Below, piece after piece: positions 1 to 7,355 of a stretch of 52,991 nucleotides of DNA. A program made the position numbers and the translations under genes. Under the pieces are notes generated by a model. It made no database searches. It was not told where the DNA came from and saw only the letters and a list, made by a program, of their open reading frames with translations. The stretch comes from Allobranchiibius sp. CTAmp26 (GTDB lineage Bacteria > Actinomycetota > Actinomycetes > Actinomycetales > Dermatophilaceae). Within the stretch, counting starts at the first letter, position 1. Every line of letters begins with the position of its first letter. The stretch is taken from NCBI RefSeq assembly GCF_017565405.1, contig NZ_JAGEKR010000011.1, forward strand, positions 1-52,991, written 5' to 3'.

Positions 1-77
1 CTGGGCGGCGGGACCGAGGTCAGGGGCTTGCCGATGTGCTGAGCCCACGAGTCGTCGACACCGGGATAGTTCGGCAC
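1..77 (-). CDS. Possible partial reading frame at window edge
   Basis: On the minus strand a frame stays open from about position 118 to the window edge and reads ...FRKVPNYPGVDDSWAQHIG... . No ATG lies in it after the stop of the preceding gene; a GTG at 77 is the only plausible start shown. It would follow the substrate-binding protein gene by about 46 bp, as a fourth member of that operon. I do not recognise the product. The stretch is too short to be sure that it is coding. Confidence 0.25.
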   Translation of the reverse strand, partial: MPNYPGVDDSWAQHIGKPLTSVPPP

Positions 78-123
78 CTTGCGGAAGCGGTCGTAGGCGA
101 TCAGAGCCCTCGTGCGTTCTCGG

Positions 124-1239
124 TCAGCCGGTGGCGCCGGCCGGGGTGGTGGTCACCTTCGTGCCCTCCAGCTTGTTCGCCTTCATCGCGTAGGTGTTGG
201 TGAACGTACCCCCGATCGTCACCTTCCCGACGTTGACCCCCAGCTGCTTCTCCATGGCGTAGACCGTCTTCGGGCCGCCGGCGGGCATGATGCCGTCAGG
301 CAGGAACTGGCCCTTGTCGGTGGTGAGGCCGGCGATGTACTGGGCCTTGGTGATCGTGGGGTTGGACGTGAATTCCGGGGGAAGCGCGTTCGCGATGTCC
401 GCCGCCGAGTGGGTGCTGATCCAGTGCATGGTCGCGACCAGGGCGTCGACGACGCTCTGGGTCGCGCCCTCGTGCGACTTCACCCAGCTGGCGTTCGCCA
501 GGACACCGGCGGCCGGCCACGCGCCGCCGAGGGCCTTGGTGGCACCGGCGGTCGTCGCGAGGTCGAGCGCGGAATACCCGAGCTTCTTGGACTCCAAGGC
601 ACCGACGGTCGGTTGGGTGGTCATGACGCATTGGGCGGACTTGCGCTGGATCGCCGCGACGGCGGTCGAGCCGGCACCGACGGCGAGGGTGTGGTAATCG
701 CTGTGTTTGACGCCCTTCTGGGCCGCGAGGAACTGCGTCAGCTCGTCGGTGCCGGATCCGAGGTCGGTCACGCCGAGCGTCTTGCCCTTGAAGTCCGCGG
801 CGCTGTGGACACCGCTGCCGTTCCCGCACATCTCACGCTCGCCGGGCGCTCCGGAGAGCTGGACGATGTCGATCACGTCCTTGCCCTTGGCCTGGAAGTC
901 GATCGTGTGGATGTACCACGCGCCCGCCATGTCGACCGACCCGGAGGCCATCGCGTCCTCGGCGCCGACCCCTCCGTTGCTCTCCGTCGACAACTCGACC
1001 TTGACGCCGTACTTCTTGTAGAAGCCGAGGTTCTGAGCGAGCTGGTAGGGCAGGTAGATCTGCTTGTCGATGCCGCCGACCATCAGCTTCACGGTGGGCA
1101 AGGAGCCGCCCTTCGATCCGCCCGAGCTTGCGGAGCCAGAGCCGGAGCCGGAGCCGGAGCCGGAAGTGGAGCTCCCGCAGGCGGTGACGCCGAGGGCGAG
1201 CGCTCCTGCCGCAGCGATCGCGATCGCGGACTTGTACAT
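124..1239 (-). CDS. ABC transporter substrate-binding lipoprotein, SsuA/NMT1 type
   Basis: This is the extracytoplasmic binding component of an ABC importer, anchored as a lipoprotein. The first 24 residues have a basic start (MYKS), a hydrophobic stretch and a lipobox ending in Cys (GVTAC). A Gly/Ser linker follows, encoded partly by a GCCGGA hexamer array, and then an NMT1/SsuA-like periplasmic fold with the typical opening about a 'GFYKKYGVKVEL' molecule-binding lobe. I chose the ATG at 1239, not the upstream ATG at 1287, because AAAGGA lies 8 bases before it and the signal peptide then starts properly. Family members carry sulfonates, nitrate, pyrimidines or aromatic acids; the substrate here cannot be read from the sequence. 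The permease and ATPase genes lie directly upstream in the same operon. Confidence 0.9.
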   Translation of the reverse strand: MYKSAIAIAAAGALALGVTACGSSTSGSGSGSGSGSASSGGSKGGSLPTVKLMVGGIDKQIYLPYQLAQNLGFYKKYGVKVELSTESNGGVGAEDAMASGSVDMAGAWYIHTIDFQAKGKDVIDIVQLSGAPGEREMCGNGSGVHSAADFKGKTLGVTDLGSGTDELTQFLAAQKGVKHSDYHTLAVGAGSTAVAAIQRKSAQCVMTTQPTVGALESKKLGYSALDLATTAGATKALGGAWPAAGVLANASWVKSHEGATQSVVDALVATMHWISTHSAADIANALPPEFTSNPTITKAQYIAGLTTDKGQFLPDGIMPAGGPKTVYAMEKQLGVNVGKVTIGGTFTNTYAMKANKLEGTKVTTTPAGATG

Positions 1240-1287
1240 GGGGTGGGTTCCTTTCGTAGGGACTGACGGTGAGGTGAGGAGGGTCAT

Positions 1288-2157
1288 TCAGATCGCCTGT
1301 GCTTCAGAGCGATTCGGCGGGCGCCAGGACAGGACGCGCCGTTCCAGGAGGGTGATGAGGTACTCCGCGGCGAGCGTGACGACGCCCATGATCGCCATGC
1401 AGGCGAAGACGGTGTCCGGGTCGAAGTTGCCCTGGGCCACCTTGATGATCAGACCGATCCCGTGCTGTGCCCCGAGCACCTCCTCCACGAGCGCGCCGAT
1501 GATGGCGAAGCCGAACGCGGTGTGCAGGCTCGCGATGATCCAGGTCAATGCCGACGGGATGGTGACGTGGCGGGCGATCTGCAGGGGCGACGCCCCGAGG
1601 ACCCGGATGTTCGCGATCAGGTTCTGGTCGACCTCGCGCACTCCCTGGAAGGCGTTGAAGAAGACGACGAAGAAGACGAGGACCGCGGCCAGCAGTACCT
1701 TGGGGAAGGTGCCGAGGCCGAACGCGACGATGAAGATCGAGCCCAGGATGATCCGCGGAATCGAGTTGAGGACCTTGATGTAGGGGCCGAACACCTCGGC
1801 GAGGAGGCGGTTTTGACCGAGGAGCAGACCGATGACGACCCCGGTGCCGGTGCCCAGGAGGAAGCCGTAGAGGGCCTCCTTGATGGTCACCCACAGGTTC
1901 AGCCAGATCGATCCGAACGCCGTCCCGGCGGTGAACAGATGCACCAAAGCCTGCCAGACGGCGGTCGGCTGACCGAAGAAGAACTTGTCGAGCCAGCCCA
2001 CCTCGGTGGCAATCTGCCAGCTGCCGAGGAAGACGACCGGCACCAGGATCCGGCCGATCCACACCCGCTGGGTGTGCCGGCGCCGGGCTCGACGCGACGC
2101 GGCCTGCGCGTCGGTGTCGCTCTCGATGGCCTTGGTGGCGGGGATCGTCGAACTCAT
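1288..2157 (-). CDS. ABC transporter permease, SsuC/TauC type
   Basis: This is the membrane channel of the importer, about 289 residues. A basic N-terminal tail (RRARRRH) precedes about six hydrophobic segments. The coupling-loop region reads EVDQNLIANIRVLGASPLQIARHVTIPSALTW in pieces, which is the EAA motif of binding-protein-dependent permeases (GAS...I...P.A). The start ATG at 2157 overlaps the stop of the ATPase gene by 4 bp (ATGA), so the two are translationally coupled. A longer open frame to 2412 is only antisense-like extension through the ATPase gene and lacks permease features. Confidence 0.9.
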   Translation of the reverse strand: MSSTIPATKAIESDTDAQAASRRARRRHTQRVWIGRILVPVVFLGSWQIATEVGWLDKFFFGQPTAVWQALVHLFTAGTAFGSIWLNLWVTIKEALYGFLLGTGTGVVIGLLLGQNRLLAEVFGPYIKVLNSIPRIILGSIFIVAFGLGTFPKVLLAAVLVFFVVFFNAFQGVREVDQNLIANIRVLGASPLQIARHVTIPSALTWIIASLHTAFGFAIIGALVEEVLGAQHGIGLIIKVAQGNFDPDTVFACMAIMGVVTLAAEYLITLLERRVLSWRPPNRSEAQAI

Positions 2158-2969
2158 GCCGCACCTGCCGTCGCCGCGTACGCCCGCTCGACCTCGTCCT
2201 TGAGGGAGGACCAGATCCGGTCCTGCAACTCCAGGAACCGGGGTTCGTGCCGGATCGTCTGGACGTCGCCGCGCGGCCGCGGCAGGTCGATGTCGAACGA
2301 GTGCTTGATCGAGCCGGGGCTGCTGGTCATGATCAGCACCCGGTCGGAGAGCGCGACGGCCTCGTCCAGGTCGTGGGTGATGAAGAGCACGGACGGGCGC
2401 AGCTGCTCCCACAGCCCGAGCAGCTCGGTCTGCATGATCGCCTTGGTCTGTACGTCGAGGGCGCCGAACGGCTCATCCATCAGCAGGATCCGCGGTTCGT
2501 TGATCAGGGCTGCGGCCATCCCGACCCGCTTGCGCATTCCGCCGGACAGCTGGTGGGGGTAGCGGTCCTCGAATCCTGAGAGGCCGACCCGTCGCAGCCA
2601 GTCCCGCGCCAGTGAGGAGGCCTCCTTCTTGCCCATCCCGCGCAGCGTCGGCCCGGTCATCACGTTCGCGAGTACCGTCTTCCAGGGGAAGAGGGCGTCC
2701 GCCTGGAACATGAAGCTGACCCCGTCGGTGATCCCGTCCACCGGCTGACCGCCGACCGTGACGGTGCCCGCGCTCGGCCGCTCCAGGCCGGACACTTGAC
2801 CGAGGGTGGTGGACTTGCCACATCCGGTGGGTCCGACGATCGCGCAGAACTGACCGGGCTCGATCACGAAGCTGACGTCCTGGATCGCGGTGAAGACCTC
2901 ACCGTTCGGGGTGAGGAATCGTTTGGTCAGTCCTGAGATCTCGATGCGGGCCGCGTCGCCGTGGGCCAT
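2154..2969 (-). CDS. ABC transporter ATP-binding protein, SsuB/TauB type
   Basis: This is the cytoplasmic ATPase that powers the importer, about 271 residues. Visible motifs are Walker A (GPTGCGKST), Q-loop (FMFQADALFPW), signature (LSGGMRKRVGMAAAL), Walker B with D-loop (ILLMDEPFGALD) and H-loop (FITHDLDEA). Length and motif set fit the nitrate/sulfonate/taurine ATPase group. The ATG at 2969 is preferred over 3002 because GGAAGGA lies 8 bases upstream. It is the first gene of the three-gene minus-strand operon, and its leader contains a 10-bp inverted repeat. Confidence 0.93.
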   Translation of the reverse strand: MAHGDAARIEISGLTKRFLTPNGEVFTAIQDVSFVIEPGQFCAIVGPTGCGKSTTLGQVSGLERPSAGTVTVGGQPVDGITDGVSFMFQADALFPWKTVLANVMTGPTLRGMGKKEASSLARDWLRRVGLSGFEDRYPHQLSGGMRKRVGMAAALINEPRILLMDEPFGALDVQTKAIMQTELLGLWEQLRPSVLFITHDLDEAVALSDRVLIMTSSPGSIKHSFDIDLPRPRGDVQTIRHEPRFLELQDRIWSSLKDEVERAYAATAGAA

Positions 2970-2983
2970 GTGCGAGTTCCTTC

Positions 2984-3013
2984 CGTTCTGCGGGGTGGGC
3001 ATTCCGCAGAACG
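2984..3013. promoter_or_regulatory. 10-bp inverted repeat in the ABC operon leader
   Basis: The arms CGTTCTGCGG (2984-2993) and CCGCAGAACG (3004-3013) are perfectly complementary and separated by 10 bases. The repeat begins 15 bases upstream of the chosen ATPase start and just upstream of its ribosome binding site. It could be an operator for the adjacent CitB-like response regulator or a leader hairpin. Which one is inference. Confidence 0.5.
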
Positions 3014-3020
3014 TAGGTTC

Positions 3021-3129
3021 GTGACGCAGGTCACGTCACGGTTGCGGTCGAATCGCTTCTTAACCCTCGTTTTCGGGGGTTTTGCGCATTGTGCGCACGC
3101 AGCTTGTCCGTGGGCGTGACCGCGATCAC
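3021..3129. promoter_or_regulatory. Divergent promoter region with three further dyads
   Basis: Between the divergent ABC operon and two-component genes lie GTGAC-4-GTCAC (3021-3034), TGCGCA-3-TGCGCA (3083-3097) and GTGA-6-TCAC (3116-3129). They are the natural candidates for response-regulator or other activator binding. I see no convincing -35/-10 pair, so the promoters themselves are not placed. Confidence 0.4.
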
Positions 3130-3138
3130 AATGACGGC

Positions 3139-4752
3139 GTGCGAACCAGGATGCGCAAGCTGTCGAGCCAGATCCTGATGGCTCAGCTGGTGATCCTGGC
3201 TGCGACCATCGTGATCGGCTTCCTGCTGTTCGCCTACGGCGAGCGCGCCCACCTCGACCGGCAGTACGAGGCGCGCGCCGGGTCGATCGCCTCTGCCGTC
3301 TCCGCCGTGCCGTCGATCCGCAGCTGCATGGCGCACGAGGTGCCGGGGTGCACCGCAACGATCCAGGACATCGCGACGACGATCCGGAGCAAGACGGGCG
3401 CGTCGTACGTCGTGGTGATCGACATGCACCGGGTGCGTCACTCCCACCCGAATCCGGCGCTGATCGGGCAGCCGGTGACCGAGCCGATCGTGACCGTCGA
3501 CGGCCAGGTCCACCTGGGTGCCGACAACGGCAGCACCGGGCGTTCGGCGAACGGCAAGGCGCCGCTCTACAGTCCCGCCGGACGGATGGTCGGCGAGGTC
3601 TCCGTGGGCATCAAGGAGAGCTCGGTGTCGAGTGCTCTGGCGAAGCAACTTCCCTCGTACGCAACGTGGTTCGCCATTGCGCTGGCGCTGGGAACCCTCG
3701 CGTCGTTCGGTCTCGCCGCGCACCTGAAGCGCCGGACGTTCGGCCTGGAGCTCGATGAGATCTCGCAGCTGCTGCAGGAGCGGGAGGGCATGCTGCACGG
3801 CATCCGGGAGGGCGTCATCGCCTTCGACCGGCGCGATCGGGTCAGCGTCGTGAACGACGAGGCGCAGCGACTGCTGGGGTTGCGCGTGAGCGCCATCGGG
3901 CAGCACCTGAACGACGTACTGCCCGACGGGCGCCTGCGCGACGCGTTGGCAGGTCGAGGCATCAGAGGGGACGACATCGTCCTCACCGACGACCTGTGCC
4001 TGGTGATCAACCGGATGCCGGTCACGGTGGCCGGACGCCCGCACGGGGCGGTCGTGACGCTGCGGGACCGCACCGAGGTCGCCGGGCTGCGCAGCGAACT
4101 GGACGGCGAACGGGGGCTCACCGACTCCCTGCGAGCCCAGCAGCACGAGTTCGCGAACCGTCTGCACGCCGTGGCCGGGCTGCTGCAACTGGGCTACCCC
4201 GACGAGGCGCTGGACTACGTCCTGCAGATCCAGGGGACGGCCGCTGACTTCGACAACTCGCTGCGCACGCACATCGAGGCCCCCCAGATCGTCGGGCTCC
4301 TGTTGGGGAAGGCGGCCGAGGCGAGCGAGCGCGGCATCGATCTGGTGATCGCCCCGGAGACCTGGCTCAGCGAGTCGCCCGAGAAGGTGCAGGCGCTGAC
4401 CAGCATCCTCGGCAACCTGATCGACAACGCGTTCGCCGCCCTCGCCACCGTGCCCGCGCCGCGCAGCGTCGTCATCGCCATCGTCGAGGACGAGCGCGAG
4501 GTGGTGATCACCGTCGCCGACAACGGTCCCGGCATCCCCGAAGGCAGCGAGCGGATGATCTTCCGGGACGGGTACAGCACGAACGATCAGGCCGGGGCTC
4601 GTCCCCGCGGCCTGGGGCTCGCCCTGGTCGAACGGCTCGTCACCAAGCTCGGCGGCTCGACCATCGTCTCCGGGGGGCCCGGTGCCACGTTCACCGTGCG
4701 GCTGCCGGTCGGTCAATCGGCCGTGTCCGTCGGCAGCGGAGCTCCCGAATGA
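3139..4752 (+). CDS. Sensor histidine kinase, CitA/DcuS type
   Basis: This is a membrane sensor of a two-component system, about 537 residues. From the N-terminus it has one transmembrane helix (LVILAATIVIGFLLF), an extracytoplasmic domain of about 140 residues of the CitA single-Cache kind, a second helix (WFAIALALGTLASFGLAAHL), a cytoplasmic PAS domain, a Spo0B-like dimerisation helix and a HATPase. The phospho-acceptor is His336 in QQHEFANRLHA, the family hallmark. ATPase boxes are NLIDNAFAA, DNGPGIP and GLGLALV. Relatives sense citrate, fumarate or other small carboxylates. The start is GTG 3139 or ATG 3151; neither has a strong ribosome binding site. Confidence 0.9.
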   Translation: MRTRMRKLSSQILMAQLVILAATIVIGFLLFAYGERAHLDRQYEARAGSIASAVSAVPSIRSCMAHEVPGCTATIQDIATTIRSKTGASYVVVIDMHRVRHSHPNPALIGQPVTEPIVTVDGQVHLGADNGSTGRSANGKAPLYSPAGRMVGEVSVGIKESSVSSALAKQLPSYATWFAIALALGTLASFGLAAHLKRRTFGLELDEISQLLQEREGMLHGIREGVIAFDRRDRVSVVNDEAQRLLGLRVSAIGQHLNDVLPDGRLRDALAGRGIRGDDIVLTDDLCLVINRMPVTVAGRPHGAVVTLRDRTEVAGLRSELDGERGLTDSLRAQQHEFANRLHAVAGLLQLGYPDEALDYVLQIQGTAADFDNSLRTHIEAPQIVGLLLGKAAEASERGIDLVIAPETWLSESPEKVQALTSILGNLIDNAFAALATVPAPRSVVIAIVEDEREVVITVADNGPGIPEGSERMIFRDGYSTNDQAGARPRGLGLALVERLVTKLGGSTIVSGGPGATFTVRLPVGQSAVSVGSGAPE

Positions 4753-5441
4753 GCGAGGGCCTGCTCGGCGTCGTCATCGTCGACGACGACTTCCGGGTCG
4801 CGGACATCCACGGCGCCCTCGTCCAACGCGTCCCCGGGTATCACGTCGTGGGGAAGGCGCACACCGCGGCGGAAGCGGTGGATCTGACACGGACGTTGCG
4901 CCCGGACCTGGTCCTCATGGACATCTACCTCCCGGACGGCAACGGGCTGGACGTCCTCCGGACATTGCTCGACGAGCCCGATCCTCCTGCCGTCATCGTC
5001 ATCACGGCTGCCCGCGAGATCGCCTCGGTCCGGGTGGCGATGCAGCTGGGGGCGGTGCACTACCTCGTGAAGCCCTTCGACTTCAGCCTCCTGACCGAGC
5101 GGCTCACGGCGTACCGGCATTTGCGGCGCCACCTCGCCGGGCTGCGGGGCGATCCTGTGCAGTCCGAGGTGGACGAACTCTTCCGGATGCTGCGTTCGAG
5201 CGCCTCGCCGACGCCCCGACCCACGAAGGGACACTCCGCCCCGACGCTGGAACTGGTGCGCAACGTCGTGCGTGCCACGACCAGTGACGTGTCGGCCGCC
5301 GAGGTCGCGCAGGAGGTCGGGATCAGCCGCGCCACCGCGCAGCGGTATCTGAACTACCTCGAGCAGCACGGTCTCGTGCGGCTACGGCTGAAGTACGGCG
5401 CCGCAGGCCGGCCCGAGCACCGCTACCACCCGAGCGGGTAG
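4749..5441 (+). CDS. Response regulator, CitB/DcuR type
   Basis: This is the partner transcription factor, 230 residues, with start ATGA overlapping the kinase stop. The receiver has the acidic triad (VIVDDD), phospho-acceptor Asp58 (VLMDIYLPDG) and Lys108 (LVKPF). The C-terminal half carries a helix-turn-helix of the CitB/DpiA kind (VSAAEVAQEVGISRATAQRYL) followed by a GR.EHRY wing. The adjacent divergent ABC importer is its most likely target, which would make this a substrate-induced uptake locus. Confidence 0.92.
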   Translation: MSEGLLGVVIVDDDFRVADIHGALVQRVPGYHVVGKAHTAAEAVDLTRTLRPDLVLMDIYLPDGNGLDVLRTLLDEPDPPAVIVITAAREIASVRVAMQLGAVHYLVKPFDFSLLTERLTAYRHLRRHLAGLRGDPVQSEVDELFRMLRSSASPTPRPTKGHSAPTLELVRNVVRATTSDVSAAEVAQEVGISRATAQRYLNYLEQHGLVRLRLKYGAAGRPEHRYHPSG

Positions 5442-5500
5442 CGAGTGGCGCGCCGCGGGCCTGCTTGCGCGAGCGACGTTCTCACCGTTGACTCTCCACC

Positions 5501-6091
5501 GTGTCAGCCCTGAACGATCACCGGCTCCCGAGGCCGGAGTCGACAGAGGGCATCACCCTCCTGCACGGCACGGACGGCACGCCGGTCAGGGATCTCGTGC
5601 GCGATGGACTGGCCGGGTCGGGTCTCGACCCGGACGACGTACGCGTGGCGCACCTGTGCCCGCGGTGCGGCGGATCGGCGCACGGGCGACCGTTCCTGGT
5701 CGGCCCGGACCGAGCGCCGTACCTCGGCGTCTCCCGCACGGAGGGCCTGGTCGTCGTGGCCCTCGCGCAGGTGCCGGTCGGCGTCGACGTGGAGCCGGCC
5801 GATCGGCACGTGTCGTCGTCGGTGAGCGCGATGATCCTGCACCCGGACGAGCGTGGTGACCCGCTGCGCAGCTGGGTGCGCAAGGAGGCCGTGCTCAAGG
5901 CGACCGGTGAAGGGTTGACCACGCAGCCGTCCAGCCTGTCGGTCGAGGGTGGGGCGGTGCGGCGCGGCGGGCTGACTGTCCTGGTCCGGGACGTCGACGT
6001 CGACGGCTACGTGATGGCTCTCGCGGTGGTCGCCGATGCCTGGCCGCAGGTCAGGATGCGGGCGGCAGGGGAGGAAGCTCCGGCTCGGTGA
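5501..6091 (+). CDS. 4'-phosphopantetheinyl transferase
   Basis: This enzyme transfers phosphopantetheine from coenzyme A to a carrier-protein serine. It is 196 residues long. Signature motifs are VPVGVDVEPADR, an acidic HPDE and WVRKEAVLKATGEGL, the W..KEA..K motif of Sfp/AcpT-type enzymes. An N-terminal CPRCG..HGRP segment is also typical. The start is the GTG at 5501. It converges on the aminopeptidase gene, with which it overlaps by 41 bp at the 3' ends. The carrier domain of the NRPS-like protein 3.5 kb away is the obvious local client, by inference. Confidence 0.9.
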   Translation: MSALNDHRLPRPESTEGITLLHGTDGTPVRDLVRDGLAGSGLDPDDVRVAHLCPRCGGSAHGRPFLVGPDRAPYLGVSRTEGLVVVALAQVPVGVDVEPADRHVSSSVSAMILHPDERGDPLRSWVRKEAVLKATGEGLTTQPSSLSVEGGAVRRGGLTVLVRDVDVDGYVMALAVVADAWPQVRMRAAGEEAPAR

Positions 6092-7355
6092 GCCACGCGT
6101 CGAGGAGTACGTCGACGGCGTCGCCGGGCGCGCGGCGTACGTGCTCGCGGAACATCTCGGTCGAGACGGTGGAGTGGGCGTGCTCGCTCACCCACGACCG
6201 CAGGAGATCGAAGAAGACGTGGTCGCCGAGGGTGAGCCGCAGGCTGTGCAGCAGCAGGGCACCGCGCTTGTAGACGCGGTCGTCGAACATCTTGTCCGGT
6301 CCCGGGTCGGCCAGCACGAGCTCCTGGTCCGATCCGGCCAGCAGACTCCAGTGCTCCTCGGCCCGCTCCTGGGCAGAGCCCCGGCAGGAGGCCTCCGACC
6401 ACAGCCACTCGGCGTAGCAGGCGAACCCCTCGTGCAGCCAGATGTCCTTCCACGCACCGAGGGTCAGGCTGTTGCCGAACCACTGGTGCGACAACTCGTG
6501 GGCGATCAGCCGCTCGGCGTCCCAGGCGGTCGTGAGGAAGTTGGCGCCGAACGTCGACAGGCTCTGCGACTCCAGCGGGATCTCCAGGTCGTCCTCGGTG
6601 ACGACCACCGTGTAGCTGTCGAACGGGTATTCGCCGAAGAGCTGCGAGAAGGTCTCGAGCATCTGCGGTTGCCGACCGAACGCCGCGTCGTAGCGATCGG
6701 TGAGCGCGGCGGGGACGGCCGCCCGCAGCGGGACCACGGACTCGAAGTCGAACAGCTGGTAGCGACCGATCTGCACCGTCGCCAGATAGCTGGCCATCGG
6801 CTCGTCCTGCACGTACTCCCACGTCGTCGTGCTGGCGCGCGGTGTCGTCGAGACGAGTCGCCCGTTGCTCACCACGGTGTACGTCGATCCGACAGTGAGC
6901 CGAATCCGGTAGGAGGCCTTGTCGGACGGTCGGTCGTTGCACGGGAACCAGGTCGGAGCACCGTGGGGTTGCGCCGCCACGATGACGCCGTCCTCAAGTT
7001 CCTCCCACCCCGCTTCGCCGAGGGTCCTCTTGGAGAGCGGACCGGGGCGCCCGCCGTACTGCACCCGCACGACGAACTGCGCCCCCGCCTCGATGTCGCA
7101 CTCGATCGAGAGACGGTTGCGACCGTGCCGGTGCTTGGCCCGTACGCCGTCCACGAGCACCTTCTGCACGTTCAGCTTGTGCAGGTCGAGGTGGATCCGC
7201 TCCGTCGCCTCGGGCGCGCGACAGGTGAGCGTGGCGGTGCCGTCGAGGGTGTTCCCGTCGACGCGGTAGCCGAGTTCGAGGTCGTAGCGCAGGACGTCGA
7301 ACCCGAGATCGCCGTGACCGGGGACGTACGGGTCGGCATCGTCGCGGAACATCAT
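6051..7355 (-). CDS. M1 family zinc aminopeptidase, short form
   Basis: This is a zinc metallopeptidase of 434 residues with the M1 N-terminal beta domain followed by the catalytic domain. The zinc site is HELSHQW (first His near residue 285) plus the downstream glutamate in WLHEGFACYAEWL. The substrate-recognition strand that normally reads GAMEN is PLESQ here, which keeps the glutamate. It lacks the long helical C-terminal domain of PepN, as do many short actinobacterial M1 proteins. No signal peptide is visible. The start ATG overlaps the stop of the NRPS-like gene (ATGA), so the two are expressed together; a role in processing or sparing that enzyme's product is inference. Confidence 0.92.
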   Translation of the reverse strand: MMFRDDADPYVPGHGDLGFDVLRYDLELGYRVDGNTLDGTATLTCRAPEATERIHLDLHKLNVQKVLVDGVRAKHRHGRNRLSIECDIEAGAQFVVRVQYGGRPGPLSKRTLGEAGWEELEDGVIVAAQPHGAPTWFPCNDRPSDKASYRIRLTVGSTYTVVSNGRLVSTTPRASTTTWEYVQDEPMASYLATVQIGRYQLFDFESVVPLRAAVPAALTDRYDAAFGRQPQMLETFSQLFGEYPFDSYTVVVTEDDLEIPLESQSLSTFGANFLTTAWDAERLIAHELSHQWFGNSLTLGAWKDIWLHEGFACYAEWLWSEASCRGSAQERAEEHWSLLAGSDQELVLADPGPDKMFDDRVYKRGALLLHSLRLTLGDHVFFDLLRSWVSEHAHSTVSTEMFREHVRRAPGDAVDVLLDAWLTEPELPPLPPAS

